This document shows, piece after piece, positions 56,800-64,000 of a stretch of DNA of 64,000 nucleotides (position 1 is the stretch's first letter; each line of letters begins with the position of its first letter). This stretch comes from Streptomyces venezuelae (lineage in GTDB: Bacteria; Actinomycetota; Actinomycetes; Streptomycetales; Streptomycetaceae). Location of the stretch: positions 5,232,001 to 5,296,000 of the forward strand of contig NZ_CP029193.1 of NCBI RefSeq assembly GCF_008642355.1. Reading direction: 5' to 3'. The notes below the pieces were generated by a model. It was not told the origin of the DNA. It saw only the letters and a list, made by a program, of their open reading frames with translations, and did not search any database. Both the position numbers and the translations under genes were made by a program.

Positions 56800-59232
56800 T
56801 TGGCCCTCAAGAAGACAGACCTGTACAGCTCGCTCTGGAAGAGCTGCGACGAGCTGCGTGGCGGGATGGACGCCGGCCAGTACAAGGACTACATCCTCAC
56901 GCTGCTCTTCGTGAAGTACGTCTCCGACAAGGCCAAGGCCGACCCTGACAGTCTCATCGACGTACCGCCCGGCGGCTCCTTCGACGACATGGTCGCCGCC
57001 AAGGGTGACAAGGAGATCGGCGACCGCTTCAACAAGATCATCAGCCGGCTGGCCGAAGCGAACGACCTGCGTAACGTCATCGACCTCGCCGACTTCAACG
57101 ACGAGGAGAAGCTCGGCAAGGGCAAAGAGATCCAGGACCGGCTGTCCAAGCTGGTCACGATCTTCAGCGACCTTGACTTCCGAGGCTCTCGAGCCGAGGG
57201 CGACGATCTCCTCGGCGATGCCTACGAGTACCTCATGCGCCACTTCGCCACGGAGTCCGGCAAGAGCAAGGGGCAGTTCTACACCCCCGCCGAGGTATCC
57301 CGTGTGCTGGCCAAGGTGGTCGGCATCACCAAGGCCACCCGCCAGGACCAGACGGTCTACGACCCGACCTGTGGCTCCGGCTCGCTTCTCCTGAAGGTCG
57401 CCGCCGAGACCTCGCGCGGCATCACGATCTACGGCCAGGAGAAGGACAACGCCACGTGGGCGCTGTCCAAGATGAACATGATCCTGCACGGGAACGAGGA
57501 CGCCGAGATCCTCAAGGGCGACACGATCACCAGCCCTCAGTTCACCAACGGCAGCGCACTCCAGACGTTCGACTTCGCCGTGGCCAACCCGCCGTTCTCG
57601 ATCAAGTCCTGGAGCAACGGGCTGGAGCAGGAGTACGGCCGCTTTGAGTACGGCCGGCCGCCGGAGAAGAACGGCGACTACGCCTTCCTGCTGCACATCC
57701 TCAAGTCGCTCAAGAGCACGGGCAAGGCGGCGGTCATCCTCCCGCACGGCGTGCTCTTCCGCGGCAACGCCGAAGCCGACATCCGCCAGCGCCTCCTGAA
57801 GCAGGGGTTCATCAAGGGCATCATCGGCCTCCCCGCGAACCTCTTCTACGGGACTGGCATCCCGGCCTGCATCATCGTTCTGGACAAGGAGAACGCCGTC
57901 GGCCGTACCGGCGTCTTCATGATCGACGCGTCCAAGGGCTTCATCAAGGACGGCAACAAGAACCGCCTCCGCAGTCAGGACATCCACAAGATCGTCGACG
58001 TCTTCACGCGACAGACCACGATCGACCGCTACTCGCGCATGGTTCCGCTGTCGGAGATCGCCGATCCGAAGAACGACTACAACCTCAACATCCCCCGATA
58101 CATCGACTCCTCCGAGCCCGAGGACATCCAGGACCTCCACGCGCACCTGTACGGCGGCATCCCTGACCGTGACCTCGACGCGCTCAGTGGCTACTGGGAT
58201 GCCTTCCCGCAGCTGCGCAGTCAGCTGTTCCAGCCGAACCGTCCCGGCTACAGCGACCTGACCATCGATGTCAGCCACGTTCAGCAGACGATCCTTGAAT
58301 CGCCCGAGTTCCAGAAGTTCACCCAAGAGGCCCGGGCGTTCACCACCGAGTGGTTCGCCGCCCATCGCAAGAAGCTCGAAGCGATCGACGAGACTACCCG
58401 GCCGAACGACCTCATCACCGACCTCGGCGACGACCTGCTCAGCCGCTTTAAACCAGTGCCGTTGCTGGATGAGTACCACATCTACGAACAGCTCATGACG
58501 TACTGGCACGACGTCATGCACGATGACGTCTTCATGGTCATGAACGACGGCTGGCTCGAAGCCGCCAAGCCGCGCAAGATCGTGATCGACAAGGACCGAA
58601 AACTCTTCGAGACCCCTGATCTCGTGGTGGGCACTGGCCGCAGCGCCGAGAAGTACAGGATGGATCTCCTCCCGCCGAATCTGATCGTTGAGCGTTACTT
58701 CGCCAAGGAACGCGCTGAGGTTGATGAGCTCACGTCGGTATCGGAGGAAGCGAGTCGCCTGGTCGAGGAGTACGTCGAGGAGCATGCCATTGAGGGCGGG
58801 CTCCTAGCGGAAGCGATGGACGACGAAAAGATCAACAAGGTACTGGCTTCAGCACGGCTGAAGAGAGCACGGCATGAGGGTGCGGACGCTGACGAAGTGG
58901 CAGCTCTGTCGCATTTGATCAAGCTGTACAACGCGGAGGCGGTAGCGAAGAAGACGGCCAAGGAAGCGGAAGCTGCGCTCAGCCTTGCCACGCTGAAGAA
59001 GTACGGCGACCTTACCGAGAGGGATGTGCAGGCGCTTGTCCTGGATGCAAAGTGGCAATTCACGGTCACAGCGCGCGTTACCTCCGAAGCTGAGGCCCTG
59101 ACGCTCGTCCTGGTGAACCGAATCCAGCAGCTCGGCGACCGCTACGCCGAGACCCTTGGGGAAATCGATAGTGAATGCGCCGAGTTCGAGAGTCGGGTTG
59201 CTGGCCACTTGGCTGACATGGGGGTCAAGTGA
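56800..59232 (+). CDS. hsdM: type I restriction-modification system, methyltransferase subunit HsdM
   Basis: HsdM methylates adenine at the site chosen by HsdS. The TTG start has GAAGAAGAG upstream. The N-terminal helical HsdM domain (LYSSLWKSCDELRGGMDAGQ, YILTLLFVKYVSDKA) is followed by the N6-methyltransferase fold with motif I DPTCGSGSLLL (about residue 187) and motif IV NPPFS (about 263). At 810 residues it is about 300 longer than classic HsdM; the C-terminal extension is coiled-coil-rich (EEASRLVEEYVEEH). Its TGA overlaps the hsdS ATG by one base. Confidence 0.95.
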   Translation: MALKKTDLYSSLWKSCDELRGGMDAGQYKDYILTLLFVKYVSDKAKADPDSLIDVPPGGSFDDMVAAKGDKEIGDRFNKIISRLAEANDLRNVIDLADFNDEEKLGKGKEIQDRLSKLVTIFSDLDFRGSRAEGDDLLGDAYEYLMRHFATESGKSKGQFYTPAEVSRVLAKVVGITKATRQDQTVYDPTCGSGSLLLKVAAETSRGITIYGQEKDNATWALSKMNMILHGNEDAEILKGDTITSPQFTNGSALQTFDFAVANPPFSIKSWSNGLEQEYGRFEYGRPPEKNGDYAFLLHILKSLKSTGKAAVILPHGVLFRGNAEADIRQRLLKQGFIKGIIGLPANLFYGTGIPACIIVLDKENAVGRTGVFMIDASKGFIKDGNKNRLRSQDIHKIVDVFTRQTTIDRYSRMVPLSEIADPKNDYNLNIPRYIDSSEPEDIQDLHAHLYGGIPDRDLDALSGYWDAFPQLRSQLFQPNRPGYSDLTIDVSHVQQTILESPEFQKFTQEARAFTTEWFAAHRKKLEAIDETTRPNDLITDLGDDLLSRFKPVPLLDEYHIYEQLMTYWHDVMHDDVFMVMNDGWLEAAKPRKIVIDKDRKLFETPDLVVGTGRSAEKYRMDLLPPNLIVERYFAKERAEVDELTSVSEEASRLVEEYVEEHAIEGGLLAEAMDDEKINKVLASARLKRARHEGADADEVAALSHLIKLYNAEAVAKKTAKEAEAALSLATLKKYGDLTERDVQALVLDAKWQFTVTARVTSEAEALTLVLVNRIQQLGDRYAETLGEIDSECAEFESRVAGHLADMGVK

Positions 59233-60437
59233 TGGCCATGCAGGATTCCATTATCGGGGAAATTCCGGCGGACTGGAAATGCGCGACTATCGGTTCTGCG
59301 TACGAGATCTGCAACCAGAACCGATTGCCTATCAGCCGGGAGCGGCGGAGAGATAAGTCAGGCCAGTACCCCTACTACGGTCCGACAGGGGTGCTCGACT
59401 ATATCAACGAGTACAGGTTTGACGGCACGTTTGCCTTGATTGGTGAGGACGGTGATAATTTCCTCAAGTTCGCCACTCACCCCATGACTCTACTGGCGAG
59501 TGGGCGCTTCAACGTCAATAATCACGCTCACGTCATCGGCTCGGACGGCGTCAATCTCGTCGAATGGTTTCAACAGTACTTTGAGCATCGCGACATCACT
59601 ACGCATCTGACGCGCCAAGGGGCCAGTCGCTACAAGCTAACGAAAGCGGCGTTGCTGGATCTGCCGCTCGCGCTCCCGGGGCAACCCGAGCAGCAGGCGA
59701 TTGTGAACGCGCTCTCGGACATCTCCGGGCTGCTGAAGTCACTCGATAGGGCTTTGGCGAAGAAGCAGGCTATCAAGCAGGGGCTCATGAGGGAGCTTCT
59801 CGAGGGGAGGATGCGCCTTCCCGGATTCTCGGAAAAATGGTCTGAGAAAAAAATTTCCGAGCTTTCTACTGTTAACCCTGAGTCTCTCGCGAGCGGAACC
59901 AGTCCAAGGCGCAAGGTCGATTACATCTCGCTTGAAGATGTTCGACGAGGCGATATTTTCGGCGCTACTCAAATGGAATTCAAAGACGCGCCTTCTCGGG
60001 CCAGGCGCGTTATTCGGAGTCATGACATCCTGTTTGGCACAGTGCGCCCAAATCTGCAGTCGCATGCCCTGTATCGTGGCAACTGGAAGCATCCGATTGC
60101 GTCGACCGGTTTCGCTATTGTGCGAACTGGTTCATCGAGCGATCCCGGCTTTTTGTTCCAGCTCCTCATGAGCCACCTGGCGGATGTTCAGATCAGCCGA
60201 ATTATTGCGGGCTCCAACTATCCTGCCGTTTCCAGCGCAGACGTCTGCAGGCTCACGTTCATGGTTCCATCGCTCGAAGAGCAGCAAGCAATTGGGGCGG
60301 TCCTTTCTGATTTCGACAAGGAGCTTTCCCTGCTCAAGCGTCGTTCTGTGAAAGCTGTCGCCATGAAACAGGGCATGATGCAGGCGCTGCTCAGCGGCCG
60401 AACCCGCCTGCCTGTTCAGGGGGAGGGCAGCGAATGA
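59232..60437 (+). CDS. hsdS: type I restriction-modification system, specificity subunit HsdS
   Basis: A 401-residue specificity subunit with two target-recognition domains, each followed by a conserved helix. TRD1 spans about residues 10-150 (IPADWKCATIGSAYEICNQN), then the spacer helix (QQAIVNALSDISGLLKSLDR). TRD2 spans about 205-350, then EEQQAIGAVLSDFDKELSLL. Base composition is visibly less GC-rich in the TRDs than in hsdM and hsdR, as expected from exchange of recognition domains. A GTG one codon earlier is an alternative start. ATGA overlap with hsdR. Confidence 0.93.
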   Translation: MAMQDSIIGEIPADWKCATIGSAYEICNQNRLPISRERRRDKSGQYPYYGPTGVLDYINEYRFDGTFALIGEDGDNFLKFATHPMTLLASGRFNVNNHAHVIGSDGVNLVEWFQQYFEHRDITTHLTRQGASRYKLTKAALLDLPLALPGQPEQQAIVNALSDISGLLKSLDRALAKKQAIKQGLMRELLEGRMRLPGFSEKWSEKKISELSTVNPESLASGTSPRRKVDYISLEDVRRGDIFGATQMEFKDAPSRARRVIRSHDILFGTVRPNLQSHALYRGNWKHPIASTGFAIVRTGSSSDPGFLFQLLMSHLADVQISRIIAGSNYPAVSSADVCRLTFMVPSLEEQQAIGAVLSDFDKELSLLKRRSVKAVAMKQGMMQALLSGRTRLPVQGEGSE

Positions 60438-63400
60438 GCGACGTCGGGCAGGTCGAGCGCGAGGCTCAGAACCGAGTCGTACGGTTGTTCAAGGAGCAGC
60501 TGAGCTACCGCCACCTCGGCGGCTGGGAGCGCCGCGCTGGTAACTCGCATATCGAGGTCGAGCTACTGGAGTCAAACCTTCGCGCCCGCGGCTACGGCAG
60601 CACCCTCGTCAGCAAAGCGATCGATCAGCTCAAGAAGGCCGCCGCGCTCGGTAGTGGTCGTGATCTGTACGAGGCGAACCGCGCCGTCTATGAGTTGCTC
60701 CGCTACGGAGTCAAGGTCAAGCCGGGTGCTGGCGAGCAGTACGAGACGGTCTGGCTCATCGACTGGAGCGATCCACAGGCCAATGACTTCGTCGTCGTCG
60801 AGGAGGTGACGATCGTCGGGAAGCAGACGAAGCGACCCGACATCGTGCTCTACGTCAACGGCCTGGCTCTGGTGACTCTGGAACTCAAGCGCTCCCGGGT
60901 GGCGGTGAGCGAGGGCATCCGGCAGACCATTGGGAATCAGAAGCCCGGATTCATCCGGTCGTTCTTCTCTACGGTCCAGCTTGTGCTCGCCGGTAACGAC
61001 GTGGAGGGCCTGCGCTACGGCGTCATCGATACGCCTGAGAAATACTGGCTGCAGTGGAAGGAGCCCTCCGACGTCAGGGAGCCCTTGGACCGTGCACTGC
61101 TCCAGATGTGCGGTAAGGAGCGGCTACTTGAGCTGATCCATGACTTCACCGTCTTCGATTCCGGTGTTCGTAAGGCATGCCGTCATAACCAGTACTTCGG
61201 CGTCAAGGCCGCGCAGGAACGTATCGGTCGACGTGAGGGCGGCATCATCTGGCACACCCAGGGTTCGGGGAAGTCGCTCACGATGGTGTGGCTGGCGAAG
61301 TGGATCCGGGAGCACCAAGACGACGCCCGAGTCCTGCTGATCACCGATCGCACCGAGCTGGACGAGCAAATTGAGAAGGTCTTCAACGGCGTCAACGAGC
61401 AGATCTATCGCACCAGTAGTGGAGTGGACCTTCTGGACACTCTGAACAAATCCGCCGAGTGGCTCATCTGCTCTCTCGTGCACAAGTTCGGTAGCTCGGC
61501 GGATGGTGGGGACGGGACCGAGGCTGGCAACGAGTTCATGAAGGAGCTCAAGGCCAGGATCCCCAGGGGCTTCAAGGCCAAGGGCAACCTCTTCGTCTTC
61601 GTCGACGAGGCCCACCGCACTCAGTCGGGCAAGATGCACGACGCGATGAAGGACCTACTGCCGGGTGCCATGTTCATCGGGTTCACGGGGACACCGCTGC
61701 TCAAGGCGGACAAGGCCACCAGCAGCGAGAAATTTGGGTCGTTCATCCACACCTACAAGTTCGACGAGGCCGTCGAGGACGGCGTCGTGCTCGACCTTTG
61801 CTACGAGGCCCGCTCCATCGACCAGCACCTGACATCGCCGGCGCAGGTGGACAAGTGGTTCGAGGCCAAGACTCGCGGCATGACCGATCTGTCCAAGGCA
61901 GAGCTGAAGAAGCGCTGGGGCACGATGCAGAAGGTCGTCTCCTCCGAGCCTCGGGCGAAGCAGATCGTGCAGGACATCCTGCTCGACATGGAGACCAAGC
62001 CCCGCCTGATGGACGGGCGCGGTAACGCCATGCTCGTGGGCGAGAGCATCTACCAGGCATGCAAGTTCTACGAGCTGTTCTGCAACGCGGGCTTCCGAGG
62101 GAAGTGCGCCATCGTCACCAGTTACGCCCCGAGTCCCGGAGATATCTCCAAGGAGGACTCCGGCGCAGGCCAGACGGAGAAGCTGCGTCAGTACGACATC
62201 TATCGAAGGATGCTCGCCGACCACTTCGGAGAGTCCGAAGACGCTGCCATGACGAGGGTTGACGAGTTCGAGAAAGAGGTCAAGCGACAGTTTGTCGAGG
62301 AGCCTGGCCGGATGCGCCTGCTCATCGTGGTCGACAAGCTTCTGACCGGGTTCGATGCGCCGAGCGCCACGTACCTCTACATCGACAAGAAGATGAGCGA
62401 TCACGGCCTGTTCCAGGCGATCTGCCGGGTCAACCGACTCGACGGAGACGACAAGGAGTTCGGCTGCATCGTCGACTACCGCGACCTGTTCAACTCCCTA
62501 CAGGACGCCATCACCGACTACACGTCTGGTGCACTCGACGGGTACGAGCCACAGGACATCGAGGGCCTGCTGACTGACCGGATCGAGAAGGCGCGAGAGG
62601 CTCTCGATGAGGCGCTGGAACGAATCCGCGCGCTCTGCGAGGTGGTTGCGCAGCCCCGGAACACGCTCCAGTACCAGCAGTACTTCTGTGCGGCCGATCC
62701 CGGTAATGCCGAGCAGCTCAAGGCCAACGAGCCCAAGCGTGTCGAGCTCTACAAGGCCGTTGCCGCGGTCACGCGGGCCTTCGCCAACCTGGCCAACGAC
62801 ATGGAAGCTGCCGGATACACCAGCCAGGAGGCAGAGGACATCCGCGCTGAGATCCGGCATTACACGGATGTCCGCGACGAGGTGAAGCTCGGAGCCGGCG
62901 AGGACGTTGACTTCAAGCAGTACGAGGCCGGTATGCGGTTCCTTCTGGACACCTACATCCAGGCGGACGCGTCCGAGACCGTGTCCGACTTCGAGGACAC
63001 CGGCCTCGTTCAACTCATCGTCGAACTGGGTGCCGGGGCCCTCGACAAGCTGCCAAAGGGAATCAAGAGCAGCCCTGAGGCCGTCGCCGAGACGGTCGCC
63101 AACAACATGCGCAAGCTGATCATTGAAGAGCATGCGACGAACCCGAAGTACTTCGACAAGATGTCGGAGCTGCTCGACGCCATAATCGAGAAGCGGCGCC
63201 AGGGCGCGATCGAGTACCAGGACTACCTCGCCAAACTGTTGGAGACTGCCGCGCAGCTCGGTAGAGGAGAGTCCGACGAAACGTACAAGTACCCCGCCTG
63301 GGCCAACAACGGGGCGAAGCGGGCCTTGGTCGACTTTTTCCTCCCCGATGAGCGACTGGCTGTCGAGGTCGACACCGCGGTGCTCCACTCGAAGCCGCAT

Positions 63401-63526
63401 GCATGGGTGGGTAACCCGTTAAGGGAGCGGAAGGTTCGGAACGCGCTGAAGCGAGCGCTGCCCGACGATTTCGACCGGCTTGATGAGCTCCTTGAACTGG
63501 TGAAGGCAAGGCATGAATACCACTAG
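60434..63526 (+). CDS. hsdR: type I restriction-modification system, restriction/translocase subunit HsdR
   Basis: A 1030-residue motor subunit. An N-terminal PD-(D/E)XK nuclease (RPDIVLYVNGLALVTLELKR, about residues 135-155) precedes an SF2 translocase: Walker A TQGSGKSLTM (about 277), DEAH box FVDEAHRTQSGK (about 389), GFTGTPL, FDAPSATYLYIDK and the motif VI QAICRVNR. A helical C-terminus of about 300 residues binds the methyltransferase core. The operon is complete, so the host can restrict unmodified phage. Confidence 0.95.
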   Translation: MSDVGQVEREAQNRVVRLFKEQLSYRHLGGWERRAGNSHIEVELLESNLRARGYGSTLVSKAIDQLKKAAALGSGRDLYEANRAVYELLRYGVKVKPGAGEQYETVWLIDWSDPQANDFVVVEEVTIVGKQTKRPDIVLYVNGLALVTLELKRSRVAVSEGIRQTIGNQKPGFIRSFFSTVQLVLAGNDVEGLRYGVIDTPEKYWLQWKEPSDVREPLDRALLQMCGKERLLELIHDFTVFDSGVRKACRHNQYFGVKAAQERIGRREGGIIWHTQGSGKSLTMVWLAKWIREHQDDARVLLITDRTELDEQIEKVFNGVNEQIYRTSSGVDLLDTLNKSAEWLICSLVHKFGSSADGGDGTEAGNEFMKELKARIPRGFKAKGNLFVFVDEAHRTQSGKMHDAMKDLLPGAMFIGFTGTPLLKADKATSSEKFGSFIHTYKFDEAVEDGVVLDLCYEARSIDQHLTSPAQVDKWFEAKTRGMTDLSKAELKKRWGTMQKVVSSEPRAKQIVQDILLDMETKPRLMDGRGNAMLVGESIYQACKFYELFCNAGFRGKCAIVTSYAPSPGDISKEDSGAGQTEKLRQYDIYRRMLADHFGESEDAAMTRVDEFEKEVKRQFVEEPGRMRLLIVVDKLLTGFDAPSATYLYIDKKMSDHGLFQAICRVNRLDGDDKEFGCIVDYRDLFNSLQDAITDYTSGALDGYEPQDIEGLLTDRIEKAREALDEALERIRALCEVVAQPRNTLQYQQYFCAADPGNAEQLKANEPKRVELYKAVAAVTRAFANLANDMEAAGYTSQEAEDIRAEIRHYTDVRDEVKLGAGEDVDFKQYEAGMRFLLDTYIQADASETVSDFEDTGLVQLIVELGAGALDKLPKGIKSSPEAVAETVANNMRKLIIEEHATNPKYFDKMSELLDAIIEKRRQGAIEYQDYLAKLLETAAQLGRGESDETYKYPAWANNGAKRALVDFFLPDERLAVEVDTAVLHSKPHAWVGNPLRERKVRNALKRALPDDFDRLDELLELVKARHEYH

Positions 63527-64000
63527 CGCCCGTTTCGCGGTCCGGGGCATTGACGTCCACGTGGTCTACAAGGACATCAAGAACCTGCACATCGGTGTGT
63601 ACCCCCCCATAGGGCGCGTTCGGGTGGCCGCGCCTCAGCAGCTGGATGACGATCAGGTCCGCCTGGCCGTCATCCAGCGGTTGCCGTGGATCAAGCGTCA
63701 GCAGGATCAACTGCGCTCGGCTGAGCGTCAGTCCGTGCGCGAGATGGTCAGCGGAGAGTCCCACTACGTGTGGGGTGTGCGACGACGCTTGAAGGTCATC
63801 GAGCGGCCCGGACGCCCGCATGTAGAACTCGACGGCGACCGAATGGTGCTCTACGTGCCGAGCGGGACGAGTGAGGAGCGCCGTCGCGACCTGCTCGACC
63901 GGTGGTGTCGTGAGCAACTCCGTCAGGCGATCCCTGCGCTCATCGAGCGCTGGGAGACCAAGCTCGGGGTTTCGGTGCCGTGGTGGGGTATCCGCCGGAT
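63513..64000 (+). CDS. YgjP/M48-type metallopeptidase-like protein (cut by window end)
   Basis: Starts at ATG 63513, overlapping the hsdR stop by 14 bases, and runs off the window after about 162 residues. ARFAVRGIDVHVVYKDIKN, VRVAAPQQLDDDQVRLAVIQ, RLPWIKRQQDQLR and RYVPSGTSEERR-like VLYVPSGTSEERRRDLLDRW follow the YgjP (DUF45) pattern found beside many hsdR genes. The zinc-binding HExxH would be beyond the window end. Its coupling to hsdR suggests a function with the restriction system; unproven. Confidence 0.8.
   Translation, partial: MNTTSARFAVRGIDVHVVYKDIKNLHIGVYPPIGRVRVAAPQQLDDDQVRLAVIQRLPWIKRQQDQLRSAERQSVREMVSGESHYVWGVRRRLKVIERPGRPHVELDGDRMVLYVPSGTSEERRRDLLDRWCREQLRQAIPALIERWETKLGVSVPWWGIRR

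Overview
The window is high-GC actinobacterial DNA, almost certainly Streptomyces. GTG and TTG starts are frequent, ATGA/GTGA stop-start overlaps are common, and families typical of Streptomyces (XRE with DUF5753, DUF6879) are present. Most of it is one integrated, long-tailed (siphovirus-type) prophage of about 51.45 kb. The prophage sits in the 3' end of the ATPase gene ychF. The att core (GTTCCGCTTCAA) is at 1314-1325 (attL, where the phage restores the end of ychF) and at 52768-52779 (attR, a leftover that still encodes FRFNV-stop). Paired GTGCTGGAT repeats just inside both ends look like integrase arm sites.

Layout. 1-1420: ychF and its terminator. 1.6-2.8 kb: a plus-strand phage membrane protein behind a near-perfect actinobacterial LexA box. 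2.85-7.0 kb (minus): an accessory operon with DapF-like, D-Ala-D-Ala-ligase-like, C39-peptidase-like and MurF-C-terminal-domain-like proteins plus a degenerate Nudix protein. 7.1-8.7 kb (minus): an XRE/DUF6879/small-protein regulatory triad. 8.9-16.3 kb (minus): phage DNA metabolism (RecB/Cas4-like nuclease, DnaB/RecA-like ATPase, Holliday-junction-resolvase-like nuclease, split primase, metallophosphoesterase), ending in two tiny overlapping genes that look like sigma region 2 and sigma region 4 on separate polypeptides. 16.5-17.4 kb: divergent small DNA-binding-type genes, one a candidate immunity repressor. 17.4-38.1 kb (minus, transcribed right to left): HNH, terminase small and large (the large one broken into three frames), portal, MuF, scaffold, capsid, head-tail joining, tail, frameshifted tail chaperones, tape measure, distal tail, fibres, endolysin and holin.

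38.4-52.7 kb (plus): a replication/HTH protein, a membrane-HTH protein, a 1.4-kb non-coding control region with tandem promoter-like sites and an rRNA-like boxA, then a long chain of small genes, a DNA C5-methyltransferase fused to a deoxynucleotide monophosphate kinase, excisionase and integrase. The standout is five separate type II hammerhead self-cleaving ribozymes at 42.7, 43.5, 44.1, 44.7 and 47.1 kb. Each lies just upstream of a start codon. They share the catalytic core and an invariant GTGGTG loop, while the stems covary. They would cut the polycistronic early transcript into gene-sized messages. Overlaid on the prophage is a family of at least 13 copies of an asymmetric site, GGCNAACTTGAACC, mostly oriented with transcription, like the stoperators of cluster A mycobacteriophages.

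52.8-64 kb: host chromosome. It holds a second small-protein/DUF6879/XRE triad (its DUF6879 gene frameshifted in a G tract), several small hypothetical genes, a complete type I restriction-modification operon hsdM-hsdS-hsdR, and the start of a YgjP/M48-type metallopeptidase gene cut by the window end. No rRNA, tRNA, CRISPR array or intact insertion sequence was seen.
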